Below are positions 1 through 7,792 of a DNA stretch of 25,044 nucleotides, piece by piece. Positions within the stretch are counted from its first letter, which is position 1; each line of letters starts with the position of its first letter. The stretch is from CAZYPU01 sp049642705. Its GTDB lineage: Bacteria; Omnitrophota; Gorgyraeia; JABMRN01; RBG-13-46-9. The stretch lies in assembly GCA_049642705.1 (NCBI GenBank), contig JBARPB010000038.1, positions 1-25,044 on the forward strand. Direction: 5' to 3'. Both the position numbers and the translations under genes were made by a program. Under the pieces are notes generated by a model that was given only the letters and a program-made list of their open reading frames with translations, ran no database searches and was not told the origin of the DNA.

Positions 1-641
1 ATCTCTATAGCGTTGTTCAAAAGCAAAGCGGTATCGCAGACGAACTCTTTTATCTCGTCGGCGAGCCTAAGGTAGTCCTCATAAACCTTATCAAAAGAGA
101 ATCCCTTGAAACCGTACAGGGTTTTCAGGATTTTATTCTTTTCCTCTATGTTCGCCTTTAGTTTCGCCTTAAAAATATCGGGATTTAAAAGATCCATAAT
201 CCGTATCCCCGAACGCGATACCTTGTCGGCGTAACAGGGCCCTATGCCTTTTTTTGTCGTGCCGATTTTTGATTTTCCTTTTTTTATTTCCTTCAGTTCG
301 TCAATTACCCTGTGGTAGGGAAATATAACGTGAGCATTTTCGCTCACGAATAACCTTCCTTTAACGTCTATGCCTTTTGATTCAAGTGTTTTTATTTCAT
401 CCAGCAGGGCCCGCGGGTCCACCACGACGCCGTTCCCTATAACGCAAATCTTCTTCCTGTGCAATATGCCGGACGGCGTCAGGTGCAGAATAAATTTCTC
501 GTCTCCGATGACAACGGTGTGACCGGCATTATTGCCGCCCTGGTACCTGACGATATAGTCAAAATCCTTGGAAAAGATGTCGATGACTTTTCCCTTGCCT
601 TCGTCTCCCCACTGGGCACCGACAACTATTATATTTGCCAT
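1..641 (-). CDS. purA: Adenylosuccinate synthetase, N-terminal part (runs off window)
   Basis: This gene would condense IMP and aspartate, driven by GTP, to adenylosuccinate, the first committed step to AMP, in the cytoplasm. About 213 N-terminal residues are visible; the rest lies beyond base 1. Seen directly: the GDEGKGK phosphate-binding loop at residues 12-18 with catalytic Asp13, NNAGHT with His41, and the IMP-binding run GTTKKGIGPCYADK near residue 130. These positions match the E. coli enzyme. The ATG at 641 is preceded by a GGGAG ribosome binding site that begins directly after the stop of the upstream lipoprotein gene, so the two are probably co-transcribed. The family is about 430 residues, so roughly half is missing only because of the window edge. 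Confidence 0.97.
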   Translation of the reverse strand, partial: MANIIVVGAQWGDEGKGKVIDIFSKDFDYIVRYQGGNNAGHTVVIGDEKFILHLTPSGILHRKKICVIGNGVVVDPRALLDEIKTLESKGIDVKGRLFVSENAHVIFPYHRVIDELKEIKKGKSKIGTTKKGIGPCYADKVSRSGIRIMDLLNPDIFKAKLKANIEEKNKILKTLYGFKGFSFDKVYEDYLRLADEIKEFVCDTALLLNNAIE

Positions 642-656
642 AGCGTTTTTTTCTCC

Positions 657-1163
657 CTATCGGCGCTGCGGCGCCGGCGGCGTGGGCGGTGGCGATGGAA
701 CTTTGGGCGGTTGGGGCGGGGGTGTATGCGGCTTAGGTACCGCGGGGGGTGTGTAAACCCTCGGCGGCCTTTGAACGTTCTGAGACGCCCGGATTGCCTC
801 CATCTGCCTTTGTATTCTCTCCGTCTGTATCCTCGTGCGTTCGATATTTATGCGGTTGTGAATTTTTATAAGGGTTTCTTTATCCAGTTCTTTTATATCT
901 TTAAAAATACCGTCGATATTGTACTTGATCTCGGTAATATTTCCTTCTTTATCTGTGGCAATCTTTAGCTTGGGTATAAAATCCGCCGCTTCCGGAGAAA
1001 TCTCCAGCATGTGTTTTATCCTCTCGCATATCTCGTCTTTCGTTATTTCGTCCCAGGGAGATTTCTTGGGTTTTGTGCTTCCTTTCTCTTCAGCGCAAGA
1101 GGCGGTAACGAGTAGAAACGCCACTAACAGTAATGTGGCAAAAATTTTGGGGTACTTTATCAT
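657..1163 (-). CDS. Small proline-rich putative lipoprotein of unknown function
   Basis: I do not recognise this 168-residue protein. It starts with a hydrophobic signal-like segment (residues 7-20) ending at TASC, so Cys23 could be lipidated; Thr at -3 makes the lipobox imperfect. A charged helical middle (about 35-130, many Lys/Glu/Ile) is followed by a proline-rich tail from about 131 to the end, with repeated PP and PxP units. Such tails often span the periplasm or cell wall or bind partners, but the role here is unknown. The start is supported by a GAGGAG site 8 bases upstream. It lies between the citrate/homocitrate synthase-family gene and purA, 15 bases before purA, with no functional link evident. 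The tail gives a G/C-skewed low-complexity stretch at 660-790. Confidence 0.75.
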   Translation of the reverse strand: MIKYPKIFATLLLVAFLLVTASCAEEKGSTKPKKSPWDEITKDEICERIKHMLEISPEAADFIPKLKIATDKEGNITEIKYNIDGIFKDIKELDKETLIKIHNRINIERTRIQTERIQRQMEAIRASQNVQRPPRVYTPPAVPKPHTPPPQPPKVPSPPPTPPAPQRR

Positions 1164-1206
1164 TTTTAGCTCCTCTACTTAATCCTTAATTCTTAATCCT
1201 TACGAC

Positions 1207-2457
1207 TTATTTCAAGGGCTCCATGGTAAAAATTTTCTTCGCAATAGACGGATACTTCGCAATAAAACAGAGTTCGCCTTCCGTCAGTGGTTTCTGCGTG
1301 TGGACATTGGCATAACGCACCAGTTCCAGTATTTCCGTCGCCTGCTTTTCGTTTTTAAACTTGATCTCCAGTTTGTCATAAACGTTTCTGAAGCCCTTAA
1401 TGCCGCTATACTCGCCTGCGGTAATGCACCTTCCCGTATCTATAATCTCGGGTTCGCCGCGGCCGAGTTCTTCAAAATCGTAGAGTTCGTAGTTGCGCCT
1501 GTCCTTCAAGGCGCCGTCGGCGTGTATTCCTGACTCGTGCGCAAACGCGTTTTCCCCGACAGCCACCTGGTTTACGGGAATGGGGATGCCGAAGGCATAA
1601 GAGGCGTATTTGGCAATTTTCCAGGCGTGTTTCAGGTTTACTCTCTCGTCCAGTTTATATTTTCCCTGGAAGCCGCTTGAATACTTGACGGCAAGGATTA
1701 CGCTGACGAGATCGGCGTTTCCGGCCCTCTCGCCCATGCCGTTTACCGTCGTGTTTATGTAGGCGTCGACGCCCGAATCGATGGCTGCCTTCGCGCCCGC
1801 TACGCTGCAAGAGACAACCATTCCCAGGTCGTTGTGGCAGTGTAATTCTATCGGAAGTTCCACGGACGAGGCAAGGTACGAAACCCTGTCGTATATGCTG
1901 AATGGGTCGTCAAAACCCAGCGTATCGCAATACCGGATCCTGTCGGCGCCGGCATCCTTCGCGGCCAATGAGAACTCTATAAGATAGCTCATGTCGCTTC
2001 TCGAGGCATCCTCGGCGTTAACGCCTATTGTCTTTATGCCCCTTTTCCTGGCGGCCTTGACGGCTTTTACCATGCTCGTTATGACGTCCTTCTTCGTGAG
2101 CCTGCCCCTGAATTTCCCGTTAATCATCTGGTCCGAGGTGGAAATGGAAAGATTGAGGTGCTTTCCCTCCGTCATTTCCGTCGCTTTAACGACATCCTCC
2201 CTGATAGCCCTTACCCATCCCTCGAGAATGATGGGTTTTAAAACTCCGCGCTTTGCCAGTTCCAGGTTCGCGTTAATGTAATTCGTCTCGTGATGCGTAA
2301 CGGGGAAGCCGAACTCGCTCTGGTATATCCCCATGTCGTTCAGATACATATTTATCATGGTCTTCTGCAGCTTCGCCAGGCCCAGGCGCGAGGTCTGGAC
2401 GCCGTCGCGGTTTGTAACGTCAATAATGTAAATTACGTTTTTCTTTTTCTTTTTCAT
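1207..2457 (-). CDS. Homocitrate synthase/isopropylmalate synthase family enzyme, candidate Re-citrate synthase
   Basis: This 416-residue protein is a DRE-TIM metallolyase-type Claisen condensing enzyme that joins acetyl-CoA to a 2-oxo acid. Visible motifs: DVTNRDGVQTSR at 13-24 (Arg17, Asp18 catalytic/metal), HCHND at 206-210 (metal His206, His208), NGMGERAGN at 239-247 and FAHESGIHADG at 305-315. It lacks the C-terminal LeuA regulatory domain of isopropylmalate synthase. The DVTNRDGVQ form of the first motif, instead of the usual DTTLRDGEQ, is what I associate with a NifV-like clade that includes Re-face citrate synthases of anaerobes; that assignment is from memory and inference. Neighbours are serine-pathway genes and not leu, lys or nif genes, so a role in citrate and glutamate synthesis is reasonable. 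It starts 23 bases after serA, with a GGAAAGG site. Confidence 0.85.
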   Translation of the reverse strand: MKKKKKNVIYIIDVTNRDGVQTSRLGLAKLQKTMINMYLNDMGIYQSEFGFPVTHHETNYINANLELAKRGVLKPIILEGWVRAIREDVVKATEMTEGKHLNLSISTSDQMINGKFRGRLTKKDVITSMVKAVKAARKRGIKTIGVNAEDASRSDMSYLIEFSLAAKDAGADRIRYCDTLGFDDPFSIYDRVSYLASSVELPIELHCHNDLGMVVSCSVAGAKAAIDSGVDAYINTTVNGMGERAGNADLVSVILAVKYSSGFQGKYKLDERVNLKHAWKIAKYASYAFGIPIPVNQVAVGENAFAHESGIHADGALKDRRNYELYDFEELGRGEPEIIDTGRCITAGEYSGIKGFRNVYDKLEIKFKNEKQATEILELVRYANVHTQKPLTEGELCFIAKYPSIAKKIFTMEPLK

Positions 2458-2480
2458 CGAAACCTTTCCAACCGTACGGT

Positions 2481-4067
2481 TTATAATTTTATATGTTTTA
2501 CTCCCTTTATATATCTTGCTTTTCTTATTTTATTCAAAACGGCTTCCGAAACCTCACTATCGACATTGAGGAGCGTTATGGCTTTTCCGCCGGGCTTTAG
2601 GCGGCCGAACGTCATGCCGGCGATGTTTATGTGATTCTTGCCGAGGATGCTTCCGATCTGGCCTACTATCCCCGGTTTATCAATGTTGTATATGAGGAGC
2701 ATATGGCCTTCCGGGACGGCGTCGACGTAAAACTCGTTAATCTTCACGATACGCGGGTCAACCTTCGTGAACAGGGTTCCCATTATGAAATTCTTCGTCC
2801 GGCCCGACTCTACCTTTACGTACATGAGATTGGCGAAATCCTCTATTTTCTCTGTCTTCTCTTCGGTAATTTTGATTCCCCGTTCGCGCGCGATAACAAG
2901 CGCGTTAACGTAGTTTACGTTCTCTTCCAGAATCGGCTCAAGCAGTCCCTTTATGATGGAACGCGTGATATGGTTCAGATTATATTTGCCTATGTCGCCG
3001 ACATACCTTATCGTGACCTTGCTGACGCTACCCTCGGCAAGCTGGGCGTGCATCTTTCCTATTTTCTCCGCGAGGTCGAGATACGGCTTAATGACCTCAA
3101 GGAGTTCCGGTTCGATGGAAGGGGCGTTGACGGCGTTCCTGATGCCATTATTCATAAGGGCGTCTTTCAGCGCTTCCGCCACGTCGATGGCAACGTTAAC
3201 CTGCGCCTCTTCCGTCGAAGCGCCCAGGTGAGGCGTCGTTATCGCCCTCGCCATGCCTATAAGGCGCGTCTGGCCGGGCGGTTCGCTCTCGTACACGTCC
3301 AGAGCCGCTCCCGCCACTCGGCCGTCTTCTATCGCTTTAGCAAGCGCTTTCTCGTCCACTATGCCGCCTCTTGCGCAATTTATAATCCGGACTCCCTTTT
3401 TCACTTTCCTCAGGTTTTTTTCGCCAATGATGTGCCTGGTTTCCTTCGTAAGCGGCGTATGCACCGTTATAAAATCCGACTTTCTAAAAAGCGCTTCCAG
3501 ATTTACCGACTCGACACCGAGCGACGTTGCCCTCTCCTGAATCAAGAACGGGTCGTAGGCGATTACTTTCATCTTGAAACTAAGCGCGCGGCGCGCCACT
3601 TCCGCACCGATCCTGCCGAGACCTATTATGCCGAGTGTCTTCCCGTAGAGCTCCACTCCCATGAACTTCTTTCTGTTCCATTCTCCTTTTTTAAGAGAGG
3701 AGTCGGCCTGCGGTATATTGCGCGACAAAGCCAAGATAAGCGAAAGCGTATGCTCCGCGGTCGAAATGGTATTCCCGCCGGGCGCGTTCATGACAATGAT
3801 GCCTCTTTTGGAGGCCTCGTTCACGTCCACGTTATCCAGTCCCACGCCGGCCCTGGCGATAAATTTAAGCAATTTTCCGTGTTTTATAACATCCTTTGTA
3901 ACCTTCGTCTGGCTGCGTACGATAATGGCGTCGTAGGAGGAGATAATTTTCTTGAGTTCTTCAGGGGGAAGCTTGGGCTTTACGTCTACCTTGAAGTGCC
4001 TCTCTTTTTTCAGAATTTCCACTCCTTCTTCGGCCAGCGGATCGCTTATGAGTATTTTTACCGGCAT
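2481..4067 (-). CDS. serA: D-3-phosphoglycerate dehydrogenase (long form with ACT domain)
   Basis: It oxidises 3-phosphoglycerate to 3-phosphohydroxypyruvate with NAD+, the first step of serine synthesis. At 528 residues it is the long form: substrate and NAD-binding domains (about 1-310), an intervening regulatory (ASB-type) domain (about 320-450) and a C-terminal ACT domain (about 455-528) that in relatives binds serine for feedback inhibition. Seen directly: GLGRIG at 149-154, catalytic Arg233 in NCARGG, Glu262 and His280 in TPHLGAS. The ATG at 4067 lies inside the end of the upstream aminotransferase gene (10-base overlap) and has a GGAGAG site, which indicates translational coupling. The pair likely forms the first two steps of serine synthesis. 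Confidence 0.97.
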   Translation of the reverse strand: MPVKILISDPLAEEGVEILKKERHFKVDVKPKLPPEELKKIISSYDAIIVRSQTKVTKDVIKHGKLLKFIARAGVGLDNVDVNEASKRGIIVMNAPGGNTISTAEHTLSLILALSRNIPQADSSLKKGEWNRKKFMGVELYGKTLGIIGLGRIGAEVARRALSFKMKVIAYDPFLIQERATSLGVESVNLEALFRKSDFITVHTPLTKETRHIIGEKNLRKVKKGVRIINCARGGIVDEKALAKAIEDGRVAGAALDVYESEPPGQTRLIGMARAITTPHLGASTEEAQVNVAIDVAEALKDALMNNGIRNAVNAPSIEPELLEVIKPYLDLAEKIGKMHAQLAEGSVSKVTIRYVGDIGKYNLNHITRSIIKGLLEPILEENVNYVNALVIARERGIKITEEKTEKIEDFANLMYVKVESGRTKNFIMGTLFTKVDPRIVKINEFYVDAVPEGHMLLIYNIDKPGIVGQIGSILGKNHINIAGMTFGRLKPGGKAITLLNVDSEVSEAVLNKIRKARYIKGVKHIKL

Positions 4068-5140
4068 TTTTTCTCTCCTAGTGTTTCTTTTAATTTATCG
4101 AGCGCGAATTCCAAATCCTTCCGCGTTATTGCTCCCATATGGGCGATTCTGAAAATTTTTCCTTTAAGATGGGCCTGCCCGCCGGCAAGCGTAACGCCTT
4201 TTTCTTTCAGTGAACTGATTAACCCGGCGGCATCGACTCCGTCAGGAACCCCAATGGCGGTAACGGCGTTTGACGGGAACTTCGAAAAAAGCGAAAGACC
4301 CATCTCTTTAATTGATTTGCGCACGAATTCCGCGTCGCGGCAGTGCCTGGCGATGAAATTATCAAGGCCCTCATCCGCGATCATGGAAAGCGCCTTCGCG
4401 AGCCCTATTATAAGCGTTATGGCAGGGGTCCAGGGGCTGTCGCCTTTATCAACAAGCTTTTCATACCTCCGGAAATCATAATAATACCTGGGGAGCTTTG
4501 ATTTCTTAATCAAATTCCGCGCTTTTTCGCTTACGGCCGAGAAAGAAAGCCCGGGCGGTATCATGAATCCCTTCTGCGATCCGCCGATAGCAATATCCAC
4601 GCCCCAATCGTCGGTTTTAAATTCATCGGCGCCGAGACCGCTTACCGCGTCGACCACCAGAATAGCGTCGGTTTTCTTCACCACGTCGCCGACCGATTTT
4701 ACGTCGTATACGGTAGCGGCGGATGTTTCGCAAAGCTGAATAAAAACGGCCTTTGTTTCAGGATTTTCCTTGAGGGCTTTCGCTATCATGCCTGGCTCGG
4801 GCCTCGTGCCCCATTCTATATCAATCGGCACAACCCTTACGCCGTAAGAAGCACAGATTTCGGCGAATCTCTCTCCGAATTTCCCGCCCCTTACCACTAT
4901 TGCCGTATCGCCTCCCGAAAGTGTGTTAACGACGCTTGCTTCCATTGCGCCCGTCCCGCTTGAGGCAAACGTCAACACGCTTTGTTTTGTCTTGAAGACC
5001 TTCTCGAGGTTTTCGTTCACGGTTTTAACGATATCTTTGTACTGCGGCGTCCTGTGGTGGATTATCGGCTTTGCCATCACCTTCATGACTTCTTCTGGAA
5101 CAGGTGCCGGCCCCGGCGTTAACAGGTATTGCTTCTTCAT
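4058..5140 (-). CDS. Class V aminotransferase, likely phosphoserine or serine/alanine-glyoxylate type
   Basis: A 360-residue PLP-dependent class V aminotransferase of the alanine-glyoxylate/serine-pyruvate type. It begins with LLTPGPAPVPEEV, typical of this group; the cofactor lysine is Lys190 in GGSQKG, and VVDAVSGLGADEF (163-175) carries the Asp that contacts the pyridine ring. It is not a classical SerC by sequence style. Its overlap with serA suggests that it supplies the phosphoserine transaminase step, as proposed for COG0075-type enzymes in organisms without SerC; glyoxylate or pyruvate transamination is the alternative. It starts 16 bases after clpP, using an AAGGATTAAG ribosome binding site that is itself a short tandem repeat. 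Confidence 0.88.
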   Translation of the reverse strand: MKKQYLLTPGPAPVPEEVMKVMAKPIIHHRTPQYKDIVKTVNENLEKVFKTKQSVLTFASSGTGAMEASVVNTLSGGDTAIVVRGGKFGERFAEICASYGVRVVPIDIEWGTRPEPGMIAKALKENPETKAVFIQLCETSAATVYDVKSVGDVVKKTDAILVVDAVSGLGADEFKTDDWGVDIAIGGSQKGFMIPPGLSFSAVSEKARNLIKKSKLPRYYYDFRRYEKLVDKGDSPWTPAITLIIGLAKALSMIADEGLDNFIARHCRDAEFVRKSIKEMGLSLFSKFPSNAVTAIGVPDGVDAAGLISSLKEKGVTLAGGQAHLKGKIFRIAHMGAITRKDLEFALDKLKETLGEKKCR

Positions 5141-5156
5141 TTCTTAATCCTTAATC

Positions 5157-5753
5157 CTACTTTTTCTTCTTAACCGACGTGACGACCTCGTCCACCAGGC
5201 CGTATTCTTTCGCCTCTTCCGCCGACATGAAATAATCCCTGTCGGTATCCTTTTTTATCTTATCGAGCGGCTGTTTTGTATGCTTGGCGAGGATCTGCTC
5301 GATTTTCTCCTTGAGCCTTATAATTTCTCTGGCCTGGATATTTATATCCGCTGCCGCGCCCTGCACGCCTCCCCAGGGCTGGTGTATCATGATGCGCGCA
5401 TGAGGGAGGGCATACCGCTTGCCTCTTGCTCCGGCCGCCAAAAGAAGCGCTCCCATGCTGGTTGCCTGGCCAACGCAGTAAGTATTTACATCCGGTTTTA
5501 CAAACTGCATCGTGTCGTAAATCGCAAGGCCGCTTGTCACGTGGCCGCCCGGCGTATTTACGTACACGTTTATGTCTTTGTCGGGGTCTTCCATCTGCAG
5601 GAACAAAAGCTGCGCGATTATGATATTGGATACGTTGTCGTCGATAGGCGTGCCGATAAAAATTATCCTGTCTTTAAGAAGCCGCGAATAAATGTCGTAC
5701 GCGCGTTCGGTCCTGCCCGTCTGCTCTATGACCATCGGTACTAATATGCTCAT
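5157..5753 (-). CDS. clpP: ATP-dependent Clp protease proteolytic subunit
   Basis: ClpP forms the barrel-shaped serine protease that degrades proteins unfolded by ClpX or ClpA/C. At 198 residues it has the normal length. The catalytic triad is readable: Ser99 in QATSMGALLLAAG, His124 in MIHQPWGG, and Asp173 in TDRDYFMS. The N-terminus (VPMVIEQTGRTERAYDIYSRLL) is conserved, so the ATG at 5753 is secure, supported by a strong AAGGAGG site. It directly follows tig, the common tig-clpP arrangement; however, the next gene is an aminotransferase and not clpX, so the unfoldase partner must be encoded elsewhere. A four-residue lysine tail ends the protein. Confidence 0.98.
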   Translation of the reverse strand: MSILVPMVIEQTGRTERAYDIYSRLLKDRIIFIGTPIDDNVSNIIIAQLLFLQMEDPDKDINVYVNTPGGHVTSGLAIYDTMQFVKPDVNTYCVGQATSMGALLLAAGARGKRYALPHARIMIHQPWGGVQGAAADINIQAREIIRLKEKIEQILAKHTKQPLDKIKKDTDRDYFMSAEEAKEYGLVDEVVTSVKKKK

Positions 5754-5784
5754 GATAACCTCCTTGCCTCGCCGTTAGGCGGGC

Positions 5785-7059
5785 TTATCTCTCCTCGATT
5801 ACCTCTGCCTCTTTTAACAGAAACTCCAACACCTTACTCTCCTTTATCTCTTCCGCCAGGCCGCCGGTGAGGTTTTCTTTTTCGTAATACTTCCTTACCT
5901 CTTCGGGCGGCTGTCCGGTAGAAAGGGCTATGGACTTCAGCCTTTCTTCTATATCGTTATCGTTTATCTCGATTTTTTCCTTAAGGGCAATATCATCCAG
6001 GATGAAGTAGATCCTTATCTTGTCCCTCGCATCCTGCCCCAGTTTCGAATCCAGTTCCTTGACCTTCTTTTCCGTTTCTTCTTTAGGTACACCTTTACGC
6101 AAAAGCTCCATCTGGAGGCGCTTGGCCAGGACCTCCTTCTGGCGGGCGACCATGCCGCTCGGGACGGAAAATTTGTGCTCCTTGAGAAACTTTTCCAGAA
6201 TCTGGTTCTTCATGTTTATTTTTAGGCTATTTTCTTTGCGCGCATATAGTTCGGATTCTATCCTCTTTTTTAATGCCTCCAGGCTTTCGGTGTTCATGCT
6301 CCTGGCAAGCGTATCGTCCAGCGCCGCGAGCTTCTTCTCTTTGACCTCGTTTACAAGGACCTTGAATTTGGCAAGCTTACCCGCGTACTTCTTATCCGGG
6401 TAGTCCTCGGGGAGTTTCGCTTCGATTTCCTTCGCCTGTCCCTTTGTAAGCCCGATTAGCTCTTCGCCCATGCCGAGTAAAGACGCCTCCTTATCCGCCT
6501 GAATCCACATGTTTTTATTTTTCTTCGTTACGGTTCTCCCGTCTATAAATGTCTCTACCTCGCAGACGGCGTAATCGCCTTTCTTTACCGGCCTTGCCAC
6601 GTCGTGATATTTTGCGCACATCTCCCTCAACTTGGAAAGGGCTTCGTTTATCTCGACCTCCGAAACGGAAATTCTTTTTTTCCTGACCCTAATGCCCCTG
6701 TAATTCAAGCGCTTAATGACTGGCCTCGTATCCACTTCGGCCTCGAACGTAAGGGGGGTTCCCTTCTCAAAATCGACATTGAAAACGCGCGGAAGGCCGG
6801 CCGGCATGACGCTGTGAATCTCAAGGGCCTTCTTATATCCTTCGGGGATAATCCTTTTGAGGACCTGTTCTTCGGCGTCTTTGGAGTAGTGTTTCTCCAG
6901 GAGGTCCTGCGGCGCGGAGCCGGGGCGGAAACCGGGAATTTTTGCCACCTTTTTTATTTCCAGGTAAACCTCTTTTGTGATTTTTTCCACAAGCTCTTTA
7001 GGCACCTCAATCTTAAAAAGCTTTCTGCATTCTTCTATGTTTTTTATCCGTGTTTTCAT
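5785..7059 (-). CDS. tig: Trigger factor (ribosome-associated chaperone/prolyl isomerase)
   Basis: Trigger factor binds the ribosomal exit tunnel and shields nascent chains. From the ATG at 7059 it has 424 residues. The ribosome-binding signature GFRPGSAP is at 43-50; the middle (about 150-235) fits the FKBP-like PPIase domain, and the long charged helical C-terminal part (about 240-424) fits the chaperone arms. An in-frame longer reading to 7164 exists but would overlap lptB by 97 bases and adds a non-conserved N-terminus, so I chose 7059, 8 bases after the lptB stop. No good Shine-Dalgarno sequence precedes this ATG, so initiation probably depends on coupling to lptB translation. It is followed by clpP, as in many bacteria. 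Confidence 0.95.
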   Translation of the reverse strand: MKTRIKNIEECRKLFKIEVPKELVEKITKEVYLEIKKVAKIPGFRPGSAPQDLLEKHYSKDAEEQVLKRIIPEGYKKALEIHSVMPAGLPRVFNVDFEKGTPLTFEAEVDTRPVIKRLNYRGIRVRKKRISVSEVEINEALSKLREMCAKYHDVARPVKKGDYAVCEVETFIDGRTVTKKNKNMWIQADKEASLLGMGEELIGLTKGQAKEIEAKLPEDYPDKKYAGKLAKFKVLVNEVKEKKLAALDDTLARSMNTESLEALKKRIESELYARKENSLKINMKNQILEKFLKEHKFSVPSGMVARQKEVLAKRLQMELLRKGVPKEETEKKVKELDSKLGQDARDKIRIYFILDDIALKEKIEINDNDIEERLKSIALSTGQPPEEVRKYYEKENLTGGLAEEIKESKVLEFLLKEAEVIEER

Positions 7060-7067
7060 ACTATATA

Positions 7068-7790
7068 TTACATTGTAAATTTCTCGCCGAGGTATATTTC
7101 TTTCGCCTTCGGGTTTGTAATGAGCTCGTTCTTGGTGCCCGATATCAGAATTTTTCCCCCGCACATCAGGTACGAGCGGTCCGTAATAGCAAGCGTCTCC
7201 CTTACGTTGTGGTCCGTAAGAAGTATTCCTATATTTTTCTTTTTCAATTCTTTGATAACCTCCTGGCAGTCATAAACGGCAATGGGGTCTATCCCGCTGA
7301 ACGGCTCATCCAGCAGCATAAAGAGGGGATTTGTCACCAGGGCTCTGGTTATCTCGAGCCTGCGCCTTTCCCCGCCGGATAAGGTATACGCATCGTTCTT
7401 GCGTAAATGCGATATCTTGAGCTCTTCCAGTAATTCATCCAGCCGGCGCTTGCGCTCCCTTCGGGGGAAGTCGAGCGTTTCAAGAACCGCCATTATGTTT
7501 TCTTCAACGGTAAGCTTCCTGAAAATGGACGCCTCCTGAGAAAGATAGCCGATTCCGCTTCGTGCCCTGTGGTGCATAGACATATTTGTTATGTCTTTTC
7601 TGTCAAAAATTATTCTGCCGTTGTCGGGGGAAATTATCCCCGTTATCATGTAAAAAGTGGTCGTCTTTCCCGCGCCGTTGGGGCCGAGGAGGCCGACGAC
7701 TTCGCCGCGCTTTACGTTTATGTTTACTTCATCCACGACGCGGCGGCCTGAGTATGCCTTGACTAATCCTTGAGTTTCCAGTAAATGCAT
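7068..7790 (-). CDS. lptB: LPS export ABC transporter ATPase LptB
   Basis: LptB is the cytoplasmic ATPase that, with LptF and LptG, extracts LPS from the inner membrane and drives it along the Lpt bridge. All ABC ATPase motifs are present in 240 residues: Walker A GPNGAGKT (36-43), Q-loop Gln85, signature LSGGE (137-141), Walker B LLDEP (159-163) with Glu162, and the switch His194 in LLTDHNVRET. The GYLSQEASIFRKLTV stretch is characteristic of LptB and distinguishes it from amino-acid transporter ATPases. It starts 2 bases after the stop of the LptC-like gene and has only a weak, distant ribosome site, so it is probably translationally coupled. LptF and LptG are not in this window. Confidence 0.96.
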   Translation of the reverse strand: MHLLETQGLVKAYSGRRVVDEVNINVKRGEVVGLLGPNGAGKTTTFYMITGIISPDNGRIIFDRKDITNMSMHHRARSGIGYLSQEASIFRKLTVEENIMAVLETLDFPRRERKRRLDELLEELKISHLRKNDAYTLSGGERRRLEITRALVTNPLFMLLDEPFSGIDPIAVYDCQEVIKELKKKNIGILLTDHNVRETLAITDRSYLMCGGKILISGTKNELITNPKAKEIYLGEKFTM

Positions 7791-7792
7791 GG

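Noticed and set aside
660..790. A G/C-rich repeat array on the plus strand
   Set aside because: It is the proline-rich coding tail of the lipoprotein gene on the minus strand, not an independent repeat.
2631..4481. A 616-codon open frame on the plus strand
   Set aside because: It lies antisense to serA and the aminotransferase, both of which have clear family motifs. The plus-strand translation is low in recognisable motifs and is a codon-bias shadow.
7060..7164. A 35-residue N-terminal extension of trigger factor
   Set aside because: It would overlap lptB by about 97 bases and is not part of the trigger factor family. The ATG at 7059 matches the family start.
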